64,000 bases of DNA. Source: Diphasiastrum complanatum (Eukaryota; Streptophyta; Lycopodiopsida; Lycopodiales; Lycopodiaceae). Below are positions 19,213 to 30,493 of this stretch, in pieces. Below the pieces are notes generated by a model. That model worked only from the letters and a program-made list of their open reading frames with translations. It ran no database searches and had not been told where the DNA came from. Every line of letters begins with the position of its first letter. The stretch's first letter is position 1. The stretch spans positions 29,528,649 to 29,592,648 of the forward strand of contig CM055100.1 in the NCBI GenBank assembly GCA_029204225.1. Direction: 5' to 3'. A program made the translations under genes and the position numbers.

Positions 19213-21099
19213 CTATTCCATGTATATCTCCTCCTCAAGATAGCCATTTAAAAAAGCGTTGGAGACATCAAGTTGAAACAATTTCCACTTAAAAAATAAG
19301 GCAAGAGAGATTATGATTCTTATTGTCACCATCTTTGTTACAGGAGCAAAGGTTTCTTCATAGTCAAGGCCATATATTTGTGCAAAGCCTTTAGCACACA
19401 ATCTTGCCTTGTACTTATTGATGGAGCCATCATGATTGTACTTGATCTTGAACACCCACTTACATCCAATGATATGCATGTAAGGTGGTGGATCCACTAG
19501 CTCCCATGTGTGGGTGGTGATCAAGGCATCATATTCAATCTTCATGGCCTCATACCACTCCTTGGTATTGAGGGCTTCTTGGACATCTTTGGGCTCCTCA
19601 TGAGAAATAAAATAAGCATAAGTGAAATCAAGATCCACTTGTTTTCCTTTGTCATCATAAGTGAGCCTCTTGGGCTTGGAGGTCTCCCTCATGGATCTTC
19701 TAGGAGTGAAAATCTGAGGACTTCCATCTTCAAATCTTGACTCCTCCATATGTTGATTGTCTTCAATAACAATAGGTGATAGATTTTGAGGTTGCTTGAT
19801 CTTGGCCCCTCCAAGATTGGACTTTTCTTCTTCATGAAAAACTACATCTCTACTATCAATTACTTTAGAGGTAGAGAGCATGTAGATTCGATAGGTTTTC
19901 TTGTTGGATGAATATCCAACCATTACTCCTTTGCTTGCACAAGGATCATCCTTCTTTCTCGTTTCCAAGGGAATATGGACAAAGCATATGCATCCAAATA
20001 CTCTAAGGTGTTCAATCTTAGGTTTCTTCAAATAGAGTGCTTCATATGGTGACTTTCCTCCAAGTGCAACATGAGGGAGTCTAGTGCAAAGATAGTTTGA
20101 ACAATTGATAGCCTCACCCCAAAAGTCTTTTGGCAAAGATGCCTCAATTCTGATGGTTTTGGCACATTCACACAGTGTTCTATTCTTTCTTTCAGCCACC
20201 CTATTTTGAGATGGTGTATATGCACAAGAAAACTCCCTTTTAATGCCTTCAAGCTCACAATAATCATGAAATTTATTGGAAGTGTACTCACCACCTCCAT
20301 CACTTCTAAGAATCTTGATTCTGTAAGAAAATTGCTTTTCAACTAGAGCTTTGAACTTTAGGAAATAGTCAAACACCGTATATTTTGAAGCTAGAAGATA
20401 TACCCAAGTAAATCTAGTGAAATCATCAATGAAAGTTACAAAGCAAGTAGCACCACCCTTGCTCTTTGAAGATGAGAAGTGCACATCTGAGTGTATGAGA
20501 TCTAATGGATGTGTAGTCTTGATAGATGACTTTGAAAAAGGCTTCTTATGAGACTTAGATATGGCATAAGCCTCACATGGCTTGAAATTATTGGAGATAA
20601 GATTAGGCAAGCCAATAGCTTTGGCTTTTTTGACCATGGACACCATAGAATTATAGTTAGGATGACCCAACCTTCTATGCCATAGTTCCTCCAAAGACAT
20701 ATGAGTAGCAAAAGCACTATCACAAGAGTTAGCATACTCTTTGGAATCAAGCTTGTTAATTCCACCATATCTAGACCCAAATGCAAGGATTTCATCATGC
20801 TTCTTGATTGTACATGTTTTAACATTGAAATTCACATCTAGTCCACTATCAAACAATTGCCCAACACTAATAAGATTTTTTGTTAGCTTGGGAACAAAAA
20901 GTACATTAGACAGAGAAAGAACTTTTGATGAAGAAAGCTTTAAGGGAATGGTCCCTATGCCTTCAATAGCACACTCATGATCATTTGCTGTGTAGATGTC
21001 CGGACTTCTTGGCTCCTTCATAAGGTGACATGGATGAAAAAGAATACATGGAGCTACACATAAGTGAGGAAGCTCCACTGTCAATATACCATGAACCAT
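19213..21099 (-). pseudogene. Copia protease tail, integrase and RT start, element D
   Basis: Contains IYTANDHECAIEGIGTIP, the gag-pre-integrase WHRRLGHPN, integrase core (HSDVH, LRSDGGGEY, NRVAERKN, where most relatives have NGVAER) and the RT opening to NGYLEEEIYME, ending at a TAG codon. It overlaps the gag ORF out of frame near 21000-21099, where a small indel follows the SPYEGAKKS segment. Confidence 0.88.
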
Positions 21100-22093
21100 C
21101 CTTCTTGAAAGGTGATGAAGAAAAACTCGAGACTATAAGAGATCCCTCTTCATCACTTGCATGAACATCTTCCTTCTCTTCATTAGAAATGTTGGCTTGT
21201 TTGAATTGACTCTTCTTCTTGAAGCAATTGGTGGCATAATGCCCCTTCTTGCCACAAAAGAAACACTTGATGTTTTTCTTCTTCTTCTTCGATGTGGAAG
21301 CTTGAGAGGACTCATCCTCATCTCCTTTCTCCTTGGAAATAAGATTGTTCTTGCTTGAAGAGAATTGGTATTGATTCTTACTTCTTGTCTTGTGCTTGTC
21401 TTCGGTAAAGAGAGCTATACCATCAATGTTGAGAGACAGTCTCTCCATTTTCAAGAGTTTATACTCTTGTCTTGATTCTTCAGAAATGAGCACACTTTGG
21501 AGTGCTTCCAAACTTGGTAGCTCCTCCTTAATGGCATAACTCTGAACAAGGTTGTCATATTCCTCCTTTAACCCCTTAAATATGACTTGAACAAGTTCAG
21601 TTTGGTTGATGGAGTCTCCTATGCATGACAATGCTCTATGGAGGTCTTTAACTCTCATTACATAAGCTGAAGCACATTCATCACTTCTCTGTACACTTTG
21701 AAAATTTTGGTTTCTTAGTGTTAGAAGTCTAGAAGTATTTTTGGCCTCATAGATAGACTTGAGAGTATCCCAAGCATCTTTGGCATTAGTACAAGCACCA
21801 ATGTCATTTGAGACATTCATCTTAATATAATGTAGAGCCATCCTGGCTCTCCTTTTGTACTTTGGAGTTTCTTGAGGAATTTGTGGTTCTTCTTCAATGC
21901 CAAGTACAATATCTATCACATCTTGTAGTATTAAGACAGATTCCATTCTAACCTCCCAAATTGAGTAATTGGAGGTTGACAATCTTTCACTTGCTTCCAA
22001 TAGAAAGACACCCATTGAAGTCATAAAGAATGATGGAAATAAAAAAAGATGGATGAAAGAATTGCTTTTCTTCTCACTATAGGAACCAATCAA
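20981..22093 (-). CDS. gag: Copia Gag with protease start, element D
   Basis: The real start is probably the ATG at 22024 (MTSMGVFLLEASERLSTSNY), as in other copia Gags here; the ORF extends upstream to 22093. It has the capsid region, a basic linker, zinc knuckle CFFCGKKGHYATNC and protease WYIDSGASS (followed by LMC instead of HMC). The frame is lost right after the protease, so no Gag-Pol can form without a frame change. Confidence 0.85.
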   Translation of the reverse strand: MIGSYSEKKSNSFIHLFLFPSFFMTSMGVFLLEASERLSTSNYSIWEVRMESVLILQDVIDIVLGIEEEPQIPQETPKYKRRARMALHYIKMNVSNDIGACTNAKDAWDTLKSIYEAKNTSRLLTLRNQNFQSVQRSDECASAYVMRVKDLHRALSCIGDSINQTELVQVIFKGLKEEYDNLVQSYAIKEELPSLEALQSVLISEESRQEYKLLKMERLSLNIDGIALFTEDKHKTRSKNQYQFSSSKNNLISKEKGDEDESSQASTSKKKKKNIKCFFCGKKGHYATNCFKKKSQFKQANISNEEKEDVHASDEEGSLIVSSFSSSPFKKDGSWYIDSGASSLMCSSMYSFSSMSPYEGAKKSGHLHSK

Positions 22094-22758
22094 GGGTACA
22101 GAACCAAATCCCTAGCAAAAAATTGTGAGAGAGATCTCACTAGCTTGACAATCTCTCTAAAACAAGATTTGAATCATCAAAAAAGATGAAGTATGGCAAA
22201 AGTTATGGTTCTCTGAATTTCACACGTGTGAAATATTCCAAAAATGTCAAATTGACTCAAATACAATCTATTTGTATGAAACAATTTGCCTAGAACCTAT
22301 TAGTTTTGTCTAAATCACATATAGATGAGATTGTGTAGCTTCTGGATGATTTTTGTGATCATTCAAGCAATAAATGACATGTACACACGATTTGCCACAG
22401 GTCTAGGCACCCTACCTACGACTCTTTAAAAGCTTATAACTTTTGATTGGCTTATCCAATTGTCATGATTCAAATTGCATCAAATTCTACACATTTCTAG
22501 CTTTCTAGTGGGCTAATTTGCTTAAAATTTGGATCTGAGGTGAGAGAGAACCACCAATCTGAAAATGGGTGGATTTCATACGTGCCAGCACCTGAAATTC
22601 CGTATAGTAACTGATCTGGCCCATTCAATGTGGTTTGTAGCTCAGAATCACAAGAAAACTGCAAACTAGCTAGAAGGTAGAATCTAGACAATTCCTAGCT
22701 TGAAATCTAATTAGATCTGCAAACTTTTTTATCAGATTTGCTTGTAAAACTTAGGTAG
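22094..22758 (-). other. Leader of element D
   Basis: About 660 bp between PBS and gag with no coding content. It holds a CACACGTGTG palindrome at 22221-22230 in TTTCACACGTGTGAAAT. Confidence 0.7.
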
Positions 22759-22770
22759 GCTCTGATACCA
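22759..22770 (-). other. Primer-binding site of element D
   Basis: Minus-strand TGGTATCAGAGC directly after the LTR end, complementary to initiator tRNA-Met. Confidence 0.9.
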
Positions 22771-23380
22771 TGCTGAATTCGCACTTGTGGGACGCCCTAC
22801 ACATGTATTTTTGACCTCCTAAGCACAATAACATCATAAAGATCAGACTAGCATTGGTTGTCAAGGAAAGCTGATCGTACAAGCAATATTATTGTGTTAT
22901 AAGCAAGATCTGTCAACAAAACATAAGACAAAGCATCATAAATGCCTCTACTCGGCTAGAGAGAGAAAATAGAAAGCACAAAACTCGTGGAGAGAGAGAT
23001 GGCACAAAGAGCTTGTCTCCAAATTTGCATTACACACAAATTTCATCACATTCTCAATGAGAGTACATCACATATATATAGATCCATGGACTCTTCTCCT
23101 ACTTGAAGTTGAATTGGAGTTGTGGATCCACCTCTCAAGCTATTTAGACTTATCCAAGCCACCTCACTATGTCTAATTGTGCCACATAGTCTTTTCATGC
23201 ATTAAATGTGGCATGTAGAGTACAAATGGCAATTCCTATGGTAGCTCGAGTTTCTACTTCTACTACCTTGAATATTTTATTCCAAGGTGGGTCTTTACTA
23301 AGCCAAAAGAGCTCAATTCATCTTTGGCATTTTTAGGACCCATACTCACAACATTAGATAGATTTTTCAATATTTTGACA
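22771..23380 (-). repeat. 5' LTR of element D
   Basis: 610 bp, same ends as the 3' copy. A TATA-like run ATATATATAG lies near 23073-23083. The palindrome near the LTR end is degraded here (GCACTTGTGGG instead of CACACGTGTGGG). Confidence 0.92.
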
Positions 23381-23385
23381 GAAGA
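23381..23385. repeat. Target site duplication of element D (right copy)
   Basis: GAAGA, identical to 17407-17411. Reading of element E resumes in the same frame directly after it. Confidence 0.95.
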
Positions 23386-24792
23386 AGCCACTTGCATGTA
23401 ACTGGATTTATAGAATAAAGTACAATCAAGATGAATCTATTAGTAAGTACAAGGCTAGGCTTGTTGCTAAAGGATTTCTTCAAGTAAAAGGATTGGATTA
23501 TGAAGAAACATTTGCACCTGCCAAGCTTGTAACTATTAGATTAATCATTTGCATTGCTACTTTGTTCAAGTGGGATCTCTACCAAATGGATGTGACAAAT
23601 GCTTTCTTGAATGGCTTTTTAGAAGAGGAAATCTACATGATGCAACCCGAGGGCTTCATCAAGGTTGGTGAGGAGCAAAAAGTGTGCTACTTAAGGAAGA
23701 GCCTATATGGCTTGAAGCAAGCACCTAGAGCTTGGTACTCTAGGTTGCATGATTTTTTCTATTCCCTTGGCTTTGTACTAAGTGCTTATGAACCTTCTTT
23801 ATATTTCAAATGTAATGAAGGAAAGATCATCATTTTGATGCTTTATTTTGATGACATCATTATGACAGGAAATGATGATGAAGGCATAGGCAAAGTAAAA
23901 GTTGATTTATCTAGTGAGTTCAAAATGGTAGATCTAGGCTTCTTAAAGTTTATACTTGGGATAGAAGTGTCTAGAGGTAGCAATTGTACTTTCATAAGTC
24001 AATCTAAGTATGCTACTTCCATTCTTGAAATGTTTGGTATGAAAGATTGTAAGGGGATTGACACCCCTATGGAGCATGTTGTGAAAGCAACTAATGAAGG
24101 TGATGAAGCATCCTTTGAGGACATCACCCTCTTTAGAAAGCTTATAGGTTCCCTAATCTATTTAACCATCACTAGACCTGACTTAAGTTTTTGTGTAAGC
24201 AAGTTGAGTCAAAGTCTCCTTTAGTGCATCATTGGAAAAGTGCCAAGAGAGTATTTAGATATGTTTCTAGTACTAGAACTTTTGGCATACTTTATGAAGG
24301 ATCTAACTTGCACTTGAGAGCCTACTCGGATTCAGATTTTGCAGGTGAAAGTCTATTAGCACATTTGCAACATTCCTTTGTGGACGAGTAATATCTTGGC
24401 TTTCCAAAAAGCAAGATACTATCTCACTATCTTCTTGTGAAGTCGAGTACAAGGCATTGACTTCAACTACTAGAGAGCTCTTATGGCTAAGAAGACTCTT
24501 GATGGAGTTACATGTGCTAAAGGCAGAGGAGATCCTTTACATATATTGTGACAATCAAGCTTCTCAACAAATTGCTTCCAATCCTATCTTTCACGCTAGA
24601 ACAAAGCATATTGAGATAGCTCACCACTTTGTGAGGGAGAGGGTACAATCCAAGGAGGTGCAACTACATCATGTACCATCATCCTCTTGCATAGCTGATA
24701 TCTTAACCAAGCCATTGTCCAAAGATCCATTTTACAAGTTAAGATATGCTCTTGAAATTGTAGATAGATGTACATTAGATTTGCCAAGATAG
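23386..24792 (+). pseudogene. Copia element E, right part (RT and RNase H)
   Basis: Continues from 17411: IYRIKYNQD, KARLVAKGFLQVKG, then RT with FETFAP-type block lacking one residue, VTNAFLNGFLEEEIYMMQ, LYGLKQAPRAWY and a catalytic motif changed to YFDD (LYFDDIIM). A frameshift near 24215 and a small deletion at 24340-24350 in the RNase H (after SDSDFAG) break it. The C-terminal part (24457-24792) holds CDNQASQ and ADILTKPLSKD. Dead, but with most of the protein still readable. Confidence 0.85.
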
Positions 24793-24805
24793 AAGTGAGG
24801 AGGAG

Positions 24806-25645
24806 TATTGAAAATTGTCACTTCTGACTTGTCATTTTTTATTGTAAATAAAGATCAATCATGAGTACAATGTTCATGATCTGATTTCACACATGTGGAG
24901 CCTGTTCCCACGTGTGAAAAAAAGTACTTTTCATATTTGTAAATATCTACTTTGATTTTGTATCAATCAAGTCAAGTGTGAACATGATATGACTAGTTTT
25001 TAGTCAAGTTGACTAGTCACCTAGAAGTTAGTTTATCCTTGCATGTGCATGAGTAAATGCTCCCACATGGCAAGTGGATGTTCACACGTGTGTATAGAGT
25101 TCTAGAAGATAAGAGTTGACCATTTTTCTTAGATCCTATTTTGTAGGGAATATTCCTATATTCTAGGAGACTAGCTCCTTGAATTTTAGCCATATTCTAG
25201 AAGGTCAACTTTGGATAAGGATCAAGGATGGATCAAATGGATAGATCTGAGTGATGTGCCACTCTTCACATGTGTGAAGACCTGCTGGACTGTACCATAC
25301 TCATGGATGTACTTGATCCATAAAACGATCATCATTTTGCTAATGAGATTGATGAGACTTTTGCATTCTACACTTTTGAAAGATTTCTAGTCAATAGAAT
25401 TGCGATTTTATTGAATGATTGCTATCAAGAACCAATGTACTTGTTGTTTCAGGTGCAAGCCGTACAATGGATAGTACTCCACACGCGTGAGGTCGCTCTC
25501 ACTTGTTTATGAAGATTTGATCCATTGCTCTTGCTTAAATCTAAGTGTAGTGAATCTAGATCAAGATCTGAAGTGTAGAACTTGATAGATCCATTGATTA
25601 AGCAACCAATAACTCTCTATGATTGTTAAGTACAATCATTCATGT
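24806..25645 (+). repeat. 3' LTR of element E (approximate end)
   Basis: Follows the purine-rich GAAGTGAGGAGGAG. Nearly identical along its length to F's LTR at 44703-45531; the first TG is mutated to TA. The right end is set where E and F stop matching (after TTCATGTCCT). It contains CACACGTGTG at 25083-25092 and several relatives, including the pair ACATGTGGAGCC...CCCACGTGTG around 24893-24919 and CACATGTGTG near 25268. Confidence 0.75.
24893..25092. promoter_or_regulatory. Cluster of CACGTG/CATGTG palindromes in LTR E
   Basis: A pair (TTTCACACATGTGGAGCC, then TTCCCACGTGTG) followed about 180 bp later by TTCACACGTGTG. The same cluster is in LTR F, and the pair is also in the otherwise different LTRs of J and K. 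Binding by bZIP/bHLH factors is inferred only. Confidence 0.4.
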
Positions 25646-25840
25646 CCTAAAAATGATGAAAGTGTTAAATGCAGTCACCAAGAAGAATCATTTTCCCTTA
25701 CCATTTATGGAAAGTGTTCTGGACAAAGTAGCAGGAGTAGAAGCCTACAATTTTCTGGATGGTCTCAGCGGTTACAATCAAGTGAAAATAGCGTCGCAAG
25801 ATCCACACAAGATAGCATTCACCATGGAAAGATAAACCTA
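25646..25840 (+). pseudogene. Ty3/gypsy reverse transcriptase fragment
   Basis: Reads LNAVTKKNHFPLPFMESVLD, FLDGLSGYNQVKIAS and HKIAFTMER, the start of a gypsy-type RT palm. Element E ends at its left edge and copia G's LTR follows at about 25901, so it is a short surviving scrap of an older gypsy element. Confidence 0.85.
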
Positions 25841-25900
25841 TGCCTACAAAGTGATCAGCAAATTGTACTGATTTAGAAAAATCAATACTGACTATTCTCC

Positions 25901-26162
25901 TTGGAATGTAAGAAAGAGAATGTAAGAAAGCCAATAGTCAAGTAGTTGGATAGCCAATAGTCATGAAGCTAGATAGTCATCTTGGACTATATATGTGTGC
26001 ATCCCATTTGTATAACACACTTTTGTAAGCAATATTGACTATGCTTCTTGGCTATCCACGAGTTTCTACAAGAGTGTTTCTAGCCATCTCTCTCTTTCTT
26101 TTGAGAATGCTTTGTGTGATTGAATAGTAAAGATCGTAGATCCTTAGGCTTCTATTTTTTCA
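25901..26162 (+). repeat. 5' LTR of copia element G
   Basis: Starts near TTGGAATGTAAG, has TATATATG near 25991 and ends TTTTTTCA. The 3' LTR fragment at 28302 begins TGTTGGAATGTAAA, supporting this start. Short (about 260 bp). Confidence 0.55.
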
Positions 26163-26174
26163 TGATATTAGAGC
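26163..26174 (+). other. Degenerate primer-binding site of element G
   Basis: TGATATTAGAGC differs at two positions from TGGTATCAGAGC, and it directly follows the LTR. Confidence 0.6.
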
Positions 26175-26528
26175 ACAAGAAGATCAAGCTTTCATTGAAA
26201 AAGGCAAAGGCAAAGGCAAGTGGAAAGGGAAGCCTTCTTTCAAACTTCCAAAGGTAATCAAAAATCTAAGGAAGCTCAAGATCAAGACTCCAAGAAGAAG
26301 GGTAAGTGCCACTATTTCAAGAAGTTTGGGCATCACGTCAAAGAATGTAGGAAGAGGCTTGCAAAGGAAATAGAGAAAGGTAACGATACAAGTACCGCAA
26401 TCATTACTTTGGAACAACAATTTGGAAAGGAGGATAATCTTTTCAATAATTATTATGCTTTTGTCACTAATAATCTCATCTCTCCTAAAGATGAGATTTC
26501 TGCCACGTCGAATCTTGTTGGTTTTTAG
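26175..26528 (+). pseudogene. Copia Gag C-terminal fragment, element G
   Basis: Begins almost at the PBS in a basic KGKGKGKWKGK linker, so leader and most of gag are deleted. The zinc knuckle reads CHYFKKFGHHVKEC, with Phe where the second Cys of CX2C should be. Confidence 0.75.
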
Positions 26529-26584
26529 CAGAAAACAGCTCATCTTCATCTTTACAAGTTGATGTTTTTTCATCTATTGATTGG

Positions 26585-27801
26585 GTGATTGATAGTGGTG
26601 CCACATGCCATATGACTTATCACAAAGAAGTCTTCACAAACCTTGTGAAAGTGCATGATGGAAGCAAAGTTCAAGGTGTTGATAACACCTGTTATCCTAT
26701 CAAAGGTATTGGAGTGATCCCCATTATCTTACCCAATGGTGAGGAGAAGTACATTCGTAATGTACTTTATGTTCCAAAAATAAAAAAGAATCTCATTTCG
26801 GTCTCTACAATTATGAGTCAAGGATTGGTTGTGGAATTCAAAGAAGACAAGTGTCTTTTCAAAGACCCAAAGAGATCTCTCATGATCATAGCTTCGGGAA
26901 CATTACGTGGTGGATTGTTCCTTATGGATACCTATGAGCGAAGAGCTTCATCATCTTTTTGTCTTGTTGCATCAAGTTCACATTCTTTGGAGTTCGCAGA
27001 ATTATGGCATGCTAGGTTTGGACATCTCAACTTTGCTAGCTTGAAGATGTTGAAGAGGTTCAATATGGTTGAAGACATTCCTAATATTGAGCATCCCAAA
27101 GGACATGTATGCGAAGGATGCATACTTGGAAAATTTCAAAGACAAGCTTTTCCAATTGATGGAACTATTTGAGTTGATGGCAAATTTGATTTGGTTCATT
27201 GTGATGTATGTGGTCCAATGAAGACCGAATACATTGGAAGGTGTAAGTACTTTGTTACTTTTATTGATGACTTTTCAAGATTTACATGGATTTATCCTAT
27301 GAAGGCAAAATTTGAAGTTTTTTAACGTTTAAGGATTTTCTAGCAATGATAGAAAACCAAATTGGGCACTCTTTGAAAATCTTGCGTACCGACTGACGAG
27401 GGGAATATATAAAGAATATGTTCGGTACTTATCTTCAAAGCAAGGGTATCCATCAAATGACAACCCCTTACACAACTCAACAAAATGGTGTTGCCGAAAG
27501 AAAGAATCACACTATTATGGAGATGGCTCGATGCATGCTCAAGGCAAAGGGCCTACCTCACAAGTTTTGGGCTAAAACGGTTATAACGGCGGCTTACATT
27601 AGTAATCGGTGTCCTACTAAAGCCTTGAAGGTATTAACTCCTGATGAAGTTTGGTATGGTAAGAAGCCTATTGTTTCTGTCTTACGTATCTTTGGTTGCA
27701 CGGCTTATGCTTTGATTCCCGATAAGTTAAGAACCAAGCTTGATGATAAAGGAGTTAAATGCATATTTGTTGGTTATAGTAGCGAAAGCAAGGGCTATTG
27801 A
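26585..27801 (+). pseudogene. Copia protease and integrase, element G (broken)
   Basis: WVIDSGATCHMTYHKEVFTN is the protease site. Then come VLYVPKIKKNLISVS, gag-pre-integrase ELWHARFGHLNFASL with CEGCILGK, integrase HCDVCGPMKT and FIDDFSRFTWIYPMK. In-frame stops at about 27172 and near 27330, with the second catalytic Asp region degraded (around 27390). It recovers as TPYTTQQNGVAERKN at about 27470 and stops at 27801 inside the IFVGYSSESKGY block. A different copia family from B, D and E. Confidence 0.8.
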
Positions 27802-28292
27802 TTGTTTAAATGCATATTTGTTGGCTATAGCGAAGGCACATGCCTCTTTAAAATCAATACCTCTTGCTGATTTTTATGGTTCTACACTTACTCTTCATCA
27901 TGATGTTTGTACATTGCCTATTCTATGTGAGCAAGTCATTGATGGTAAGGTTCGGGAGGATGTGATGCCAAGAGATTTTGGTACTCTTTTTTATTGTCCT
28001 TATGATAAGAAGTATTTTGTGGGAGCCTATGATGGATTACAAGTCCATGTTTTGACTTATTGCCGAGTTTATGTTGGGTTGGTTCTCTACTTCGGATGGA
28101 GCATGCAAATCCTCACCCTTCGACTTGATGCTTCATTACTACGCATTCTTTTTCTTTTATATGTTGGACATGATTGGGGATGAGATTTCAACTACTTCGA
28201 TGCGAAGTTTATATGGTGTCATGAAGTTCGGACAACAAGTTGTATTTTTCTCTTTCGAGAAGTTACTTCATGTTATCTTATGCATTTTCATT
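27802..28292 (+). other. Unrecognised filler in place of RT/RNase H, element G
   Basis: Between the broken integrase and the 3' polypurine tract lie only about 490 bp, too little for RT and RNase H. An ORF (27740-28183) spans the join but resembles nothing I know. The join is marked by a short direct repeat: AAATGCATATTTGTTGG occurs at 27758 and again about 48 bp later. Confidence 0.5.
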
Positions 28293-28383
28293 TAAGGAGG
28301 GTGTTGGAATGTAAATGGAATTGCTTACATTACCATAGGTTACTTTGACCCAAAAGGTTGAGAGTTGTGTATCCATGAACAAT
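28293..28383 (+). repeat. Polypurine tract and 3' LTR fragment, element G
   Basis: TAAGGAGGG followed by TGTTGGAATGTAAATGG. The LTR is cut after about 80 bp by the truncated left edge of element H. Confidence 0.65.
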
Positions 28384-29637
28384 TCGAATACTCATCTCTC
28401 TTGCATGTTTTCACAAATGGAGTATGTTCCAGTTTGATGTTTCTAATGCATTTCTCAATGGTTACCTTGAGGAGGAGATTTATATGGAGCAACCTCCAGG
28501 TTTTGTGAAGGAAGGTGATGAATCAAAAGTTTGTCTTTTGTTCAAAAGTTTGTATGGACTGAAACAGGCACCCAGGTCTTGGTATGCAAGAATCAATTCT
28601 TATCTCATATCACTCGGATTTTGTCTAAGTGAATATGACCCTTATTTGTATTATAAGTTTGTAGATAACTTTGTAATTATTCTTCTCATCTATGTAGATG
28701 ATATCATTCTTTGTGGAAATAGTGAGAAGTTAGTTGAAGAAACTAAGCATGCACTTGGTACTAAGTTTAAAATGCAGGACTTAGGAGTTCACTATATTCT
28801 AGGCCTTGAAATAGATCTTTGGAAAGGTCATACATTTATAAGCCAAAGTAGATATGCACTTTCCATGCTCAGGAAATTTCATATGGAGAATTGTAAAGGC
28901 ATAGATACACCTATGGAGCACACTGTAAAAGTTCCTATTAAAGATGAAAAAAAATTCTTTGAGGACATCACTCTTTATAGGAGTCTTATTGGCTCACTCA
29001 TTTGGTTAACAGTGACTAGGCCTGATTTAAGCTTTTGTGTTCATAAGCTAAGTCAACACATGCAGGATCCAAAGTTATATCATTGGAAGTTGGCTAAAAG
29101 AGTCTTGAGGTATATATCTTCTACCTTGGATTATGGACTATACTATGAAGGAGAAGATTTGACTTTGATTGGTTTTTCAGATTCAGATTTTGCAGGAGAC
29201 AAGTTGGATAGGAAATCCACAAGTGCTTACACTATATTTCTTGGAGGAAATTTGGTTTCTTGGCTGGTAAAGAAGCAGAGAACTATTTCCTTATCATCCT
29301 GTGAAGCTGAATACAAATCTCTTACAACTAACTACAACAAAGGAGGTTTTATGGATCAAAAGGCTACTTTTGGAGCTTAAGTGTTATGCAGATGAAGATT
29401 TACCAATTATCAAGAATGATAACATTTCTGCTCAGGCTCTTGCAAATAATCCAGTCTTTCACGCAAGGAGCAAGCATATTGAAGTGGCTAAGTCATTGGA
29501 AGAGAGATCTCATTGGAGCATGTTTCATCTTCAGATTGTGTTGTAGATCTTCTCACCAAGCCTCTACTCAAGAATGTCTTTATGAAGATGAGGTCTAACC
29601 TTGGCCTAATTTCGATATCGATGTTGATAGGAACATA
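28384..29637 (+). pseudogene. Copia element H, RT and RNase H (5' truncated, frameshifted)
   Basis: Begins IRILISLACFHKW and continues [52 protein letters not shown], RNase H SDSDFAGDKLDRKS and SSCEAEYKSL. Near 29325 an indel shifts the frame (TTNYNKGG), and the reading resumes in the ORF starting at 29301 (TTKEVLWIKRLLLELK, DNISAQALANNP). A small deletion follows KHIEVAKS. It ends with DLLTKPLLKN near 29575. The family is related to D. Confidence 0.85.
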
Positions 29638-29652
29638 AATTTTAAGGATGAG

Positions 29653-30353
29653 TGTGAAGATTATTAAAATATTATCTTCCTACCTCGAGTTTGGGGTCAT
29701 GTCCATGATAATTTCCACTAGATTTCATGTTGTACATAAAGGAGTGTGAATTGAGCACATATCCTTCTAGTGTAGCTCGGATTTGAGTTAGATAGGTTCA
29801 ATTATGATGACATGCAGATGTTTAGATAGCATGCAAAGTCTTACTATATGCATGCAACATGCAAAGTAGTTTTAGTGATCTACACATGTCTAGGCAGTTT
29901 TATGAGTTGACATGCAGTACATGCAACATACATGCATGCTGTTACACATGTGGATCTATGGTAGGTGAATTAGTTCAGTTAAGTGGACTTTCCATGCAAC
30001 TCCATTGTAGGAATTCGAGTCTCTCTCATGTAGGAAAAGATGGGCATGTTTTGCCACATTGTGATTATTTAGATTTTGGTGTTTTGGACTCATTCTCTCT
30101 CTATCCGAGTTATTCTTTATTATCTCTCTCTACTCGAGAGCAGCCTCCTTTTCCCATACTGAACACTTAGAATTATTTCTGACATTCGTTTCTCATAGTG
30201 AAGAGTTAGATTTTTTCATTTGATGTATGCCATTGTGCTCTTGCCTTAGATTTTTCAAGCATACTATTCTTTGATCAATCTTGTGCAATCACAACACCTC
30301 AGTAAGATCCTATAGGGTGTGTGGTGAAGTTCACACGTGCTAAAAACTTCACA
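29653..30353 (+). repeat. 3' LTR of element H
   Basis: 701 bp with matching ends TGTGAAG...CTTCACA, preceded by a purine-rich TTTTAAGGATGAG. It contains ACATGCA/TGCATG-rich sequence (29810-29945) and TTCACACGTGCT near its end, a one-sided copy of the palindrome seen in other LTRs. Confidence 0.8.
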
Positions 30354-30493
30354 TGGCATTCAATAAAGATCAAACGCGTGTAATTAATAATTCTCAAATT
30401 TCACATACATTAAATGGAAAAGAGTACAATCATTTTTTTTCATTGTCTCTAAGGACAATTTTTGATGTGTGGTCATGAAGGAACTTTTTCCTA

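Larger units (their letters stand above)
17412..23380 (-). mobile_element. Copia element D, near full length, inserted in E
   Basis: 5,969 bp between GAAGA duplications. On the minus strand: 5' LTR 23380-22771, PBS 22770-22759, leader, gag (22093-20981), pol (21099-18055), polypurine tract (18050-18037) and 3' LTR 18036-17412. All domains are present, but a frameshift after the protease and at least one stop in the RT make it inactive. The two LTRs look very similar apart from a GA-repeat length difference, which suggests a fairly recent insertion. Confidence 0.95.

Noticed and set aside
29653-30353. PBS directly after LTR H, which would make it a 5' LTR
   Set aside because: The sequence after it is TGGCATTCAAT, which does not fit the tRNA-Met complement, and RNase H lies upstream, so it is a 3' LTR.
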